Shown here in pieces: positions 44,174 through 52,279 of a stretch of DNA of 64,000 nt. The position numbers and the translations under genes were made by a program. The DNA is from JBMOOG01 sp049324535. GTDB taxonomy: Bacteria; Pseudomonadota; Alphaproteobacteria; Rhodobacterales; Rhodobacteraceae. The DNA is taken from positions 496,001 through 560,000 of the forward strand of contig JBMOOG010000001.1 of the NCBI GenBank assembly GCA_049324535.1, in the 5' to 3' direction. How positions within the stretch are numbered: position 1 is the stretch's first letter; the number at the start of each line of letters is the position of its first letter. The notes under the pieces are model-generated. The model was not told the origin of the DNA. It saw only the letters and a program-made list of their open reading frames with translations, and made no database searches.

Positions 44174-45226
44174 ATGCGAACCATCAAGGGACCGGCGCTG
44201 TTTCTGGCGCAGTTCGCCGGTGACACGGCGCCGTTCAACGACTGGCGCAGCATCACGCGCTGGGCGGCGGACTGCGGCTACAAGGGGGTCCAGGTGCCGA
44301 GCTGGGATGGCCGGCTCTTCGATCTGGAGAAGGCGGCGTCCTCGACGGCCTATTGCGACGAGTTCCGCGGCATCGCGGCCGATGCCGGCCTCGAGGTGAC
44401 CGAGCTTTCGACCCATCTCCAGGGCCAGCTCGTGGCGGTTCATCCCGCCTATGACACCGCCTTCGACGGGTTTGCGGCGCCCGCGGTGCGGGGCAATCCG
44501 GCTGCACGGCAGGAATGGGCGGTCGATCAGGTGAGGAAGGCGCTCACCGCCTCGCGCAATCTGGGACTGTCGGCCCATGTCACCTTCTCCGGCGCACTGG
44601 CCTGGCCCTTCGTCTATCCCTGGCCCCAGCGCCCGGCCGGGCTTGTCGAGACCGCCTTCGACGAACTGGCGCGCCGCTGGCGCCCGATCCTCGACCATGC
44701 GGAGGAGTGCGGCATCGACCTCTGCTACGAGATCCACCCGGGCGAGGACCTGCATGACGGGGTGACGTTCGAGTTGTTCCTCGAACGTGTCGGCAACCAC
44801 GCCCGCTGCAACATGCTCTACGATCCGTCGCATTACGTGCTCCAGGCGCTCGACTATCTCGAGAACATCGACATCTATCACGACCGCATCCGCATGTTTC
44901 ACGTCAAGGACGCCGAGTTCAACCCGACGGGGCGGCAGGGCGTCTACGGCGGCTATCAGTCCTGGGTGAACCGCGCCGGGCGGTTCCGCAGCCTCGGCGA
45001 CGGGCAGGTGGATTTCGGCGCCGTGTTCTCGAAGCTCACGCAGTACGACTTCGCCGGCTGGGCGGTGGTCGAGTGGGAGTGCGCGCTCAAGCATCCCGAG
45101 GACGGCGCGCGCGAAGGGGCCGAGTTCGTCAAGGCGCACATCATCCGCGTGACCGAGCGGGCCTTCGACGATTTCGCCGGAGCCGGAGCCGACGAGGCGG
45201 CGAACCGCCGGATGCTCGGCATCTGA
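44174..45226 (+). CDS. Xylose-isomerase-like TIM-barrel sugar isomerase/epimerase
   Basis: The 350-residue protein belongs to the sugar phosphate isomerase/epimerase (AP-endonuclease-2-like) fold. Likely metal ligands are the Glu in CYEIHPGED, Asp and His in YDPSHY, His in FHVKDAEF and Glu in VVEWECA. GADEAANRRMLGI at the end is shared with relatives paired with Gfo/Idh dehydrogenases, as here. A run of eight G (44160-44167) lies just before the start and forms part of the ribosome site. The product cannot be named; it probably interconverts a keto-sugar or polyol-derived intermediate of this pathway. Confidence 0.82.
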   Translation: MRTIKGPALFLAQFAGDTAPFNDWRSITRWAADCGYKGVQVPSWDGRLFDLEKAASSTAYCDEFRGIAADAGLEVTELSTHLQGQLVAVHPAYDTAFDGFAAPAVRGNPAARQEWAVDQVRKALTASRNLGLSAHVTFSGALAWPFVYPWPQRPAGLVETAFDELARRWRPILDHAEECGIDLCYEIHPGEDLHDGVTFELFLERVGNHARCNMLYDPSHYVLQALDYLENIDIYHDRIRMFHVKDAEFNPTGRQGVYGGYQSWVNRAGRFRSLGDGQVDFGAVFSKLTQYDFAGWAVVEWECALKHPEDGAREGAEFVKAHIIRVTERAFDDFAGAGADEAANRRMLGI

Positions 45227-45303
45227 GCGGCGCGCGGATCGGACGGGCGCACCGGAGGGGCGCGGGCCGGGCTCGCGCGTTGATGCAGGACAGGGAGGCC
45301 GGC

Positions 45304-46479
45304 ATGGCAATCGAGGGAGCATCGGGTGGCACGGATCGCAGGATCCGTCTGGGCATGGTGGGCGGCGGCCGCGACGCCTTCATCGGCGCCGTCCATCGCA
45401 TGGCGTCGCGGCTGGACGACCAGTTCGAACTGGTCGCGGGCTGTTTCAGCTCGACGGCGGAAAAGTCGCGCGCCTCGGGCGCCGATCTCGGTCTGCCCGC
45501 CGACCGGGTCTATGACGATTTCGCCGCAATGGCCCGGCGCGAGGCACGGCTGGCGCAAGGCATCGAGGCCGTGGCGATCGTCACGCCCAACCACATGCAC
45601 GCGCCGGTCGCGAGGGAATTCCTGAAGCGCGGCATCCACGTGATCTGCGACAAGCCTCTGACCGCGACTCTGCCCGAGGCGAAGGCGCTGGCCGCGGCTG
45701 CGGCGCGGTCCGGGGCGCTTTTCGTGCTGACCCACAACTACACGGGCTATCCGATGGTCCGGCAGGCCCGTGCGATGGTCGCGGCGGGCGAGCTGGGCGA
45801 CATCCGCGTCGTTCAGGTGGAATACGCGCAGGACTGGCTGACCGAGCCGCTGGAGGCCACCGGGCAGAAGCAGGCCGACTGGCGTACCGATCCGGCCCGG
45901 TCCGGGGCGGGCGGCTCGACCGGCGACATCGGCACCCATGCCTACAACCTCGCCTGCTTCGTCAGCGGCCTGCGGCTCGAAAGCCTTGCGGCCGACCTGC
46001 AATCCTTCGTGTCCGGGCGGAGGGTGGACGACAACGGCCATGTGCTCTTGCGGTTCGAAGGCGGTGCGCGGGGAATGCTCTGGTGCAGCCAGGTGGCGCC
46101 GGGCAGCGAGAACGCGCTGCGCCTGCGCGTCTTTGGCACGAAGGGCGGGCTCGAATGGGCGCAGGAGGATCCGAACCGGCTGTGGTTCACCCCGCTCGGC
46201 GCGCCGAAGAGGCTCATCACCCGGGCCGGAGCCGGGGCCGGGCCCGAGGCCGCCCGCATGACCCGCATCCCGTCAGGGCACCCGGAGGGCTATCTCGAGG
46301 CCTTCGCCAACATCTACTCCGAGGCGGCGCGCGCCCTTCGGGCCCGCCGGTCGGGCGCGCCGCTCGATCCGGCGGTGCTGTATCCGACGGTCGCGGACGG
46401 CGTGGCGGGCGTGGCCTTCGTGGACGCCTGCATCCGGTCGTCGCGGCGCAACGGGGCCTGGGTCAGGCCCGCGCTCTAG
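45304..46479 (+). CDS. Gfo/Idh/MocA-family dehydrogenase
   Basis: The 391-residue NAD(P)-dependent enzyme has the Rossmann motif LGMVGGGRDAFIGAVHR, EAVAIVTPNHMHAPVA, the EKP-type active-site block as DKPLT in HVICDKPLTAT, and the catalytic-region DIGTHAYNLACF. GGGAGG before the ATG at 45304 decides the start in a longer open frame. Together with the TIM-barrel isomerase upstream it probably oxidises the imported sugar or polyol. The substrate is not predictable. Confidence 0.9.
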   Translation: MAIEGASGGTDRRIRLGMVGGGRDAFIGAVHRMASRLDDQFELVAGCFSSTAEKSRASGADLGLPADRVYDDFAAMARREARLAQGIEAVAIVTPNHMHAPVAREFLKRGIHVICDKPLTATLPEAKALAAAAARSGALFVLTHNYTGYPMVRQARAMVAAGELGDIRVVQVEYAQDWLTEPLEATGQKQADWRTDPARSGAGGSTGDIGTHAYNLACFVSGLRLESLAADLQSFVSGRRVDDNGHVLLRFEGGARGMLWCSQVAPGSENALRLRVFGTKGGLEWAQEDPNRLWFTPLGAPKRLITRAGAGAGPEAARMTRIPSGHPEGYLEAFANIYSEAARALRARRSGAPLDPAVLYPTVADGVAGVAFVDACIRSSRRNGAWVRPAL

Positions 46480-46526
46480 GAACGCTTGGGCGAGACGCCC
46501 GTCGCGCAGACGGGCCGGCGCAGAAA

Positions 46527-46542
46527 TGAGGTACGTAACTCA
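46527..46542. promoter_or_regulatory. Operator candidate upstream of the sugar-binding protein gene
   Basis: TGAGGTAC-GTAACTCA is a 16-bp palindrome with one mismatch per arm position and a central CG, the usual form of LacI-family operators. It lies 111 bp before the binding-protein start. TTGGAC at 46550-46555 and TAACGT at 46575-46580, just downstream, may be the promoter, though their 19-bp spacing is long. Confidence 0.65.
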
Positions 46543-46637
46543 AAAACTGTTGGACAGGTCTCGGCAAGCTCGGCTAACGTCAGTGCAACGAGAAGCCGTC
46601 TCATCGAAGCCGGCCCGATTCACCAAGGGAGGAGAAC

Positions 46638-47951
46638 ATGAGGAATGGAAAGACGCTCGCCGCGTCCGCGGCGATCATGCTCTGCGCGGCGGGATCGGCC
46701 CAGGCCGAAGACCTGACCCTGTGCTGGGCGGCCTGGGACCCGGCGAACGCCCTTGTCGAGCTGAGCAAGGACTTCGAGGCCCAGTCCGGTCACAAGATGA
46801 ACTTCGAGTTCGTCCCGTGGCCCAATTTCGCCGACCGGATGCTCAACGAGCTGAACTCGGGCGGCAAGCTCTGCGACCTGCTGATCGGCGACAGCCAGTG
46901 GATCGGCGGCGGCGCCGAGAACGGCCACTATGTCAAGCTGAACGAGTTCTTCGACAAGGAAGGCATCAGCATGGACGACTTCGCCCCGGCGACCGTCTAT
47001 GCCTATTCGACCTGGCCGAAGGGCACGCCGAACTACTACGCGCTGCCGGCGATGGGCGACGCGAACGGCTGGTTCTACCGCAAGGACTGGTTCTCGCGCC
47101 CGGAAATCCAGGCGGCGTTCAAGGAACAGTACGGGCGCGACCTCGCCGAGCCCAAGACCCAGACCGAGCTTATGGAGATCGCCAAGTTCTTCCAGGGCCG
47201 CGAGATCGACGGCAAGACCGTCTACGGCGCCTCGATCTTCACCGAGCGCGGGTCGGAAGGCATCACCATGGGCGCGACCGGGGCGCTCTACACCTTCGGG
47301 TTCAAATACGAAAACACCCCCGGCAAATACGACATGGAAGGCGCGGTCAACTCGCCCGAGGCGGTGGCCGGGCTGGAGTTCTACAAGGAACTCTACAAGT
47401 GCTGCACGCCGCCGGGCTATGACAACGCCTACATGGAGCAGTCGCTCGACGCCTTCAAGTCGGGCCAGGTGGCGATGGCCATGAACTGGTTCGCCTTCTT
47501 CCCCGGCCTCTACGCCGATCCGAACACCGGGGGCGAGCACATCGACTTCTTCGTGAACCCGCCGCAGAACGTTGCGGCCTCGACGCTGGGCGGGCAGGGC
47601 ATCTCGGTCGTGTCCTACTCGGACAAGAAGGACGCGGCGCTTGAATACATCAAGTGGTTCGCCCAGCCCGAGGTGCAGAAGAAGTGGTGGTCGATGGGCG
47701 GCTATTCCTGCCACAAGGCCGTGCTCGAGGATCCGAACTTCGTCAACACCGCGCCCTTCGCGGCGGACTTCCTTGTGGCGATGGACGGCGTGCAGGACTT
47801 CTGGCAGGAGCCGGCCTATGCCCAGCTTCTGCTGGCCATGCAGGAGCGTCTGCACAACTATATCGTCGCCGACCAGGGCACCGCGAAGGAAGCTCTGGAC
47901 GGTCTGATCCAGGACTGGACCGAGGTTTTCCAGGACGAGGGCAAGCTCTGA
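46638..47951 (+). CDS. Periplasmic sugar-binding protein of ABC transporter (SBP family 1)
   Basis: The 437-residue protein has a signal peptide (MRNGKTLAASAAIMLCAAGSAQA|ED) and family-1 binding-protein features: LTLCWAAWDPANALVELSKDFEAQSGH, LLIGDSQWIGGGAENG, ALPAMGDANGWFYRKDWF and the late WWSMGGYSCHKAVLED. It opens the transport operon, with its own operator-bearing leader and a strong hairpin after the stop. The ligand is inferred to be a small carbohydrate or polyol from the catabolic genes around it. Confidence 0.93.
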   Translation: MRNGKTLAASAAIMLCAAGSAQAEDLTLCWAAWDPANALVELSKDFEAQSGHKMNFEFVPWPNFADRMLNELNSGGKLCDLLIGDSQWIGGGAENGHYVKLNEFFDKEGISMDDFAPATVYAYSTWPKGTPNYYALPAMGDANGWFYRKDWFSRPEIQAAFKEQYGRDLAEPKTQTELMEIAKFFQGREIDGKTVYGASIFTERGSEGITMGATGALYTFGFKYENTPGKYDMEGAVNSPEAVAGLEFYKELYKCCTPPGYDNAYMEQSLDAFKSGQVAMAMNWFAFFPGLYADPNTGGEHIDFFVNPPQNVAASTLGGQGISVVSYSDKKDAALEYIKWFAQPEVQKKWWSMGGYSCHKAVLEDPNFVNTAPFAADFLVAMDGVQDFWQEPAYAQLLLAMQERLHNYIVADQGTAKEALDGLIQDWTEVFQDEGKL

Positions 47952-47961
47952 GCCAGACCCC

Positions 47962-47988
47962 GGCGCGCCCGGCCTGACCGGGCGCGCC
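47962..47988 (+). other. 11-bp perfect hairpin between binding-protein and permease genes
   Basis: GGCGCGCCCGG (47962-47972) pairs fully with CCGGGCGCGCC (47978-47988) around CCTGA. It starts 11 bp after the stop codon of the binding protein and lacks a T tract. Hairpins here commonly stabilise the binding-protein mRNA relative to the permease part. Confidence 0.7.
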
Positions 47989-48094
47989 CCATCCGGGCCC
48001 GACGGCCCATCGCCTTGACGTGCCGGCCGCAGCCCCGATGCCGCCGGCCCCCGGAGCCGCCCCCCGAGGCAGCGCAGCGACGCGGAGACCAGCC

Positions 48095-49042
48095 ATGTCC
48101 GAAACGCCGATAGACCGGGTCGCACGGGCGACGCCGCATTCGGTCGCGCGTCGCGTCCGGGGACTTTCGGACCGCGCCATCGCCTGGATCTTCGTGGCCC
48201 CCACGATCTTCCTGCTTCTGTCGATCAACATCTTCCCGCTGATCTGGACGATCCGGCTCTCGTTCACCAACTTCGCCGCCAACAAGCCCAACGCCGAGGT
48301 GAAATGGGTGGGCTTGCGCAACTACACGCGCATCCTGACCGACGAGAATACCTGGCAGAGCATGCAGGTCACCGCGCATTTCCTCGTGTGGACCATCGTG
48401 CTTCAGGTGCTCATCGGCTTCACGCTGGCCTGGCTCATCAACCGCAAGTTCCGCGGCAACGATCTGCTGACCACGGTGATCGTGCTGCCGATGATGCTGT
48501 CGCCCGCTGTCGTCGGCAACTTCTGGACCTTCCTCTACCAGCCGCAGATCGGTCTGGTGAACTATGTGGTCGAATGGGTCTCGGGCGTGCCGGCCAACAG
48601 CTTCTCGATGCTCGGTTCGGTCAAGCTCTCGCCCTGGGCGATCATCATCGTGGACACCTGGATGTGGACGCCCTTCGTCATGCTGATCTGCCTTGCCGGT
48701 CTGCGCTCGATCCCCGACTACATCTACGAGGCGGCCGAGATCGACCGCGCCTCGAAATGGCGGCAGTTCTGGACGATCACCGTGCCGATGGTGCTGCCGT
48801 TCCTGATGCTGGCGGTCCTGTTCCGCGGCATCGAGAACTTCAAGATGTTCGACCTGGTGGTGCAGCTCACCGGCGGCGGGCCGGGCAACACCACGCTGCT
48901 CGCCTCGATCGACCTCAAGCGCGAGGCCTTCGAGAAGTGGCGCACCGGCTATTCCTCGGCCTATGCGATCATCCTCTTCGTGACCGTCTTCGGCCTCGCC
49001 TCGATCTACGTGAAGGCCCTGAACAAGGTGAAGGAACGATGA
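48095..49042 (+). CDS. Sugar ABC transporter permease (first)
   Basis: The 315-residue inner-membrane protein has six predicted spans after an N-terminal cytoplasmic stretch, WIFVAPTIFLLLSINIFPLIWTIRLSF, and the EAA loop IYEAAEIDRASKWRQFWTITVPM. GGAG before the ATG at 48095 fixes the start. It overlaps the next permease as ATGA. Confidence 0.93.
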   Translation: MSETPIDRVARATPHSVARRVRGLSDRAIAWIFVAPTIFLLLSINIFPLIWTIRLSFTNFAANKPNAEVKWVGLRNYTRILTDENTWQSMQVTAHFLVWTIVLQVLIGFTLAWLINRKFRGNDLLTTVIVLPMMLSPAVVGNFWTFLYQPQIGLVNYVVEWVSGVPANSFSMLGSVKLSPWAIIIVDTWMWTPFVMLICLAGLRSIPDYIYEAAEIDRASKWRQFWTITVPMVLPFLMLAVLFRGIENFKMFDLVVQLTGGGPGNTTLLASIDLKREAFEKWRTGYSSAYAIILFVTVFGLASIYVKALNKVKER

Positions 49043-49992
49043 GCGCCCCCGCATCGACCTATTCCATCACCGAGCCCTCGCCGCGCGCGAAATGGATCGC
49101 GGGCCTTGCGGTCGTGGCCTACACCATCGTCTCGATCCTGCCGCTCCTGTGGATCTTCGCGACCGGCTTCAAGAGCCCCTCGGATGCCATCAGCTATCCG
49201 CCGAAGGTGGTGTTTCAGCCGACGGTCGAGGGCTATGTGAACCTCTTCACCACCCGCACCCGGGTCTCGCCCGAACAGCTCGCCGCCCTGCCGCCGCCCG
49301 AGACGCTGGCCGACCGCATCGTGCGCCAGTACGACATGGTCATCGCCGGGCCGTCGCGCTTTGGCGAGCGGTTCATGAACTCGGTCATCATCGGGTTCGG
49401 CTCGACCTTCCTGTCGATCTTTCTCGGCACGCTCGCGGCCTATGCGTTTTCGCGCTTCAAGGTGCCGCTGAAGGACGACCTGCTGTTCTTCATCCTCTCG
49501 ACCCGGATGATGCCGCCCATCGCCGTCGCCATCCCGATCTTCCTGATGTATCGCACGCTCGGGCTGAACGATACGCATCTGGGAATGATCCTGCTCTACA
49601 CGGCGGTGAACATCAGCCTTGCCGTCTGGCTCCTGAAGGGCTTCATCGACGAAATCCCGCGCGAATACGAGGAAGCGGCGCTGATCGACGGCTACACGCG
49701 GCTTCAGGCCTTCCGCAAGGTGGTGCTGCCGCAGGCCGCGACCGGCATCGCCTCGACCGCGATCTTCTGCCTGATCTTCGCCTGGAACGAATACGCCTTC
49801 GCGGTGCTCCTGACCTCGGGCCGGGCACAGACCGCGCCGCCCTTCATCCCGACGATCATCGGCGTCGGCGGTCAGGACTGGCCGGCGGTCGCGGCGGGGG
49901 CCACGCTCTTCCTGCTGCCGGTCATGATCTTCACGATCCTGCTGCGCAAGCACCTCCTGCGCGGGATCACCTTCGGGGCGGTGCGCAAATGA
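49039..49992 (+). CDS. Sugar ABC transporter permease (second)
   Basis: The 317-residue MalG-type permease has LPLLWIFATGFKSPSDA near the start and the EAA loop REYEEAALIDGYTRLQAFRKVVLPQA. A periplasmic loop (about residues 70-105, PPKVVFQPT...RQYDMVIAGPS) is longer than in MalG, as in several polyol and glycerol transporters. It overlaps both neighbours as ATGA, so all three are coupled. Confidence 0.93.
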   Translation: MSAPASTYSITEPSPRAKWIAGLAVVAYTIVSILPLLWIFATGFKSPSDAISYPPKVVFQPTVEGYVNLFTTRTRVSPEQLAALPPPETLADRIVRQYDMVIAGPSRFGERFMNSVIIGFGSTFLSIFLGTLAAYAFSRFKVPLKDDLLFFILSTRMMPPIAVAIPIFLMYRTLGLNDTHLGMILLYTAVNISLAVWLLKGFIDEIPREYEEAALIDGYTRLQAFRKVVLPQAATGIASTAIFCLIFAWNEYAFAVLLTSGRAQTAPPFIPTIIGVGGQDWPAVAAGATLFLLPVMIFTILLRKHLLRGITFGAVRK

Positions 49993-50177
49993 TGCGGTTC
50001 CTGCTTGGCATCCTCCGTCTGCGCCGCGGTCCGTGGGAAATGGTCGCGACCATCCTCATCGCGCTGGGCGTGTTCATGCTGATGCAGCCCTTCGCGCTCT
50101 GGGCCTATTCGGCCAGCTTCCTCGTGACCCTGACCGGCACGGTGATGTTCATCATCGTCAGCCATTTCCCGGAGTGA
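49989..50177 (+). CDS. 62-residue two-span membrane protein inside the sugar ABC operon
   Basis: The protein has a basic start (MMRFLLGILRLRRGPWE), two hydrophobic segments (MVATILIALGVFMLMQPFALW and FLVTLTGTVMFIIVSHF) and a short acidic end. It overlaps the permease stop as ATGA and ends 3 bp before the ATPase gene, so it is translated as part of the transporter. Small proteins sit at a similar place in some glycerol and polyol ABC operons (GlpU of Rhizobium is one I recall). Function unknown; an accessory subunit of the permease is a reasonable guess. Confidence 0.82.
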   Translation: MMRFLLGILRLRRGPWEMVATILIALGVFMLMQPFALWAYSASFLVTLTGTVMFIIVSHFPE

Positions 50178-50180
50178 GCC

Positions 50181-51278
50181 TTGGCCGAGATCGTCATCCG
50201 CAACCTGCGCAAGGAGTTCGGCGATTTCGTCGCGGTCCGAGAGTCGTCCTTCACCATCGGCGACGGCGAGTTCTTCATGCTGCTCGGCCCCTCGGGCTGC
50301 GGCAAGACCACGACGCTGCGGATGATCGCGGGGCTCGAGCTGCCGACCGGCGGCGAGATCCTGATCGACGGCGAGGATGTCAGCCACAAGCCGGCCAGTC
50401 AGCGCGACATCGCCTTCGTCTTCCAGATGTTCGCGCTCTATCCGCACATGAACGTGCGCCGCAACATCAGCTATCCCCTGGTCAGCCAGGGCATGGGTCG
50501 CGCCGAGGTGGCCGCAAAGGTGGAGGAGGTCGCGCGCATCCTCGGGATCGGCCATCTGCTCGACCGGCCGGTGGGCGGGCTCTCGGGCGGGGATCGCCAG
50601 CGGGTGGCGCTCGGCCGTGCGATCGTCCGCCAGCCGAAGGCCTTCATGATGGACGAGCCGCTGGGCGCGCTCGACGCCGAATTCCGCGAACACATGGCCG
50701 AGGAACTCCGGGCGCTGCATGACCGGATGGGGGCGACCACGGTCTACGTGACCCATGACCAGCTCGAGGCGATGCAGATGGGCGACAAGATCGTGGTGAT
50801 GAACCACGGCGTCATCGAACAGTTCGGCACACCGCAAGAGATCTACGACCACCCCGCGACCACCTTCGTGGCCGATTTCATCGGTCAGCCCTCGATGAAC
50901 CTTCTGGAATTCGAGGGCAGCTTCCGTCCCGGCGACCGGACGGTGCACCTCTCGGGCGCCGATATCGGCGTGCCCGCCCTGCGCGAGGGCGCCGAGGGGC
51001 GCCGCCTGATCCTGGGCGTCCGGCCCGAACACGTCCATTTCAGCGATGCCGCGGCCTTCCGGGGCCGGGTGCTTGCGACCGAATATCTCGGCACCACCCA
51101 GATCGTGACGATGGAGACCCCGAACGGCACCTTGCGGGCGCGGATGCCGTCCGATGCCCATGCCCGGGTCGGCGAAACGGTGGGGCTCCGCTTTGACGCG
51201 CCGCGGCTGTCGGTCTTCGACGCCGGAACGGGCAAGGCATTCCGAACCGAGGCGAACGAGGCGCTGCATCATGGCTGA
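50181..51278 (+). CDS. Sugar ABC transporter ATP-binding protein (first), TTG start
   Basis: The 365-residue MalK/UgpC-type ATPase has Walker A GPSGCGKT (36-43), Q-loop FVFQMFALYPHM, signature LSGGDRQR (D in place of Q), Walker B FMMDEPLGALD, the switch TVYVTHDQLEAM and a C-terminal OB-type domain with GVRPEHVHF. It starts with TTG after GGAG at a 6-bp spacing; no better start is near. Its 3' end overlaps the second ATPase gene by 8 bp. Confidence 0.92.
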   Translation: MAEIVIRNLRKEFGDFVAVRESSFTIGDGEFFMLLGPSGCGKTTTLRMIAGLELPTGGEILIDGEDVSHKPASQRDIAFVFQMFALYPHMNVRRNISYPLVSQGMGRAEVAAKVEEVARILGIGHLLDRPVGGLSGGDRQRVALGRAIVRQPKAFMMDEPLGALDAEFREHMAEELRALHDRMGATTVYVTHDQLEAMQMGDKIVVMNHGVIEQFGTPQEIYDHPATTFVADFIGQPSMNLLEFEGSFRPGDRTVHLSGADIGVPALREGAEGRRLILGVRPEHVHFSDAAAFRGRVLATEYLGTTQIVTMETPNGTLRARMPSDAHARVGETVGLRFDAPRLSVFDAGTGKAFRTEANEALHHG

Positions 51279-52269
51279 GGTCACCCTCGACGGGCTTTCC
51301 AAGGCCTTTGGCGCCACGCAGGCCCTGACCGGCGTGACGATGACCATTCCCGACGGCAGCTTCGTGGTCCTGCTTGGCCCGACCGGGGCCGGCAAGACCA
51401 CCGTGCTGCGGCTCATCGCCGGGCTCGACCGGCCGGACGCCGGCGACATTCGCATCGACGGCGAAAGCGTCACCGGGCAGACACCGGCGCAGCGCGACGT
51501 GGCGATGGTCTTCCAGCAGTATTCGCTCTACCCGCACATGACGGTGCGCGAGAACCTCGCCTTCCCGCTGCGCTCGCCGCTTTTGCGGGTGCCCGAGGAC
51601 CGGATCGCGGCGCGGGTGGCCGAGGTGGCCTCGGTCCTGCGCATCGGCCACAAGCTCGACAACCGGGCCACGAAGCTCTCGGGCGGCGAGATGCAGCGCG
51701 TCTCGATCGGCCGCGCCCTGGTCCGCAGCCCGCGGATCTACCTGATGGACGAGCCGCTGTCGTCGCTGGACGCCAAGCTCCGTGCCGAGCTGCGCATCGA
51801 GCTCAAGCGCATCCAGCAGGACCTGGGCGCGACCTTCCTCTACGTGACCCATGACCAGACCGAGGCCATGACCATGGCCACCCATGTCGGCGTGCTCGAT
51901 CAGGGGCGGCTCGTGCAGTTCGGCACGCCGCGCGAGATCTACGAGAGCCCGGTCAGCGTCTATGTCGCCTCGCGGCTCGGCCAGCCGCGGATCAACCTTC
52001 TGCCCGCCGAGGTCTTTCCTGCGGCCCCTCCCGGAGCGGCCACCATCGGCCTGCGGCCCGAGCACATCGCGCTTGGCGAAGGCCAGCCCGCCCGCGTCGG
52101 CCGGATCGAGCATCTGGGCGACCAGATCCGGCTGCATCTGTCACTGGGCCCCCATGCCCTTGTCACCCTCGCCGAGGCGCACAGCCGGTTTGCGCCCGGC
52201 GATACCGTGTCGGTGCGCCCGCGCGGGGCGCTCTATTTCGATGCCTCGGGCCAGCGCCTGCGCAGTTGA
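51271..52269 (+). CDS. Sugar ABC transporter ATP-binding protein (second)
   Basis: The 332-residue MalK-type ATPase has Walker A GPTGAGKTT, Q-loop MVFQQYSLYPHM, signature LSGGEMQR, YLMDEPLSSLDAKLR and GLRPEHIAL in the regulatory domain. It differs clearly from the first ATPase, so the transporter is likely a heterodimer, as in GlpS/GlpT-type systems, rather than carrying a recent duplicate. MAEVTL at 51271 is the natural start. Confidence 0.92.
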   Translation: MAEVTLDGLSKAFGATQALTGVTMTIPDGSFVVLLGPTGAGKTTVLRLIAGLDRPDAGDIRIDGESVTGQTPAQRDVAMVFQQYSLYPHMTVRENLAFPLRSPLLRVPEDRIAARVAEVASVLRIGHKLDNRATKLSGGEMQRVSIGRALVRSPRIYLMDEPLSSLDAKLRAELRIELKRIQQDLGATFLYVTHDQTEAMTMATHVGVLDQGRLVQFGTPREIYESPVSVYVASRLGQPRINLLPAEVFPAAPPGAATIGLRPEHIALGEGQPARVGRIEHLGDQIRLHLSLGPHALVTLAEAHSRFAPGDTVSVRPRGALYFDASGQRLRS

Positions 52270-52279
52270 GGAAGCGATC

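Noticed and set aside
43034..45322. Minus-strand open frame of 762 codons across the LacI and isomerase genes
   Set aside because: Covers two well-supported plus-strand genes and has shadow-type composition.
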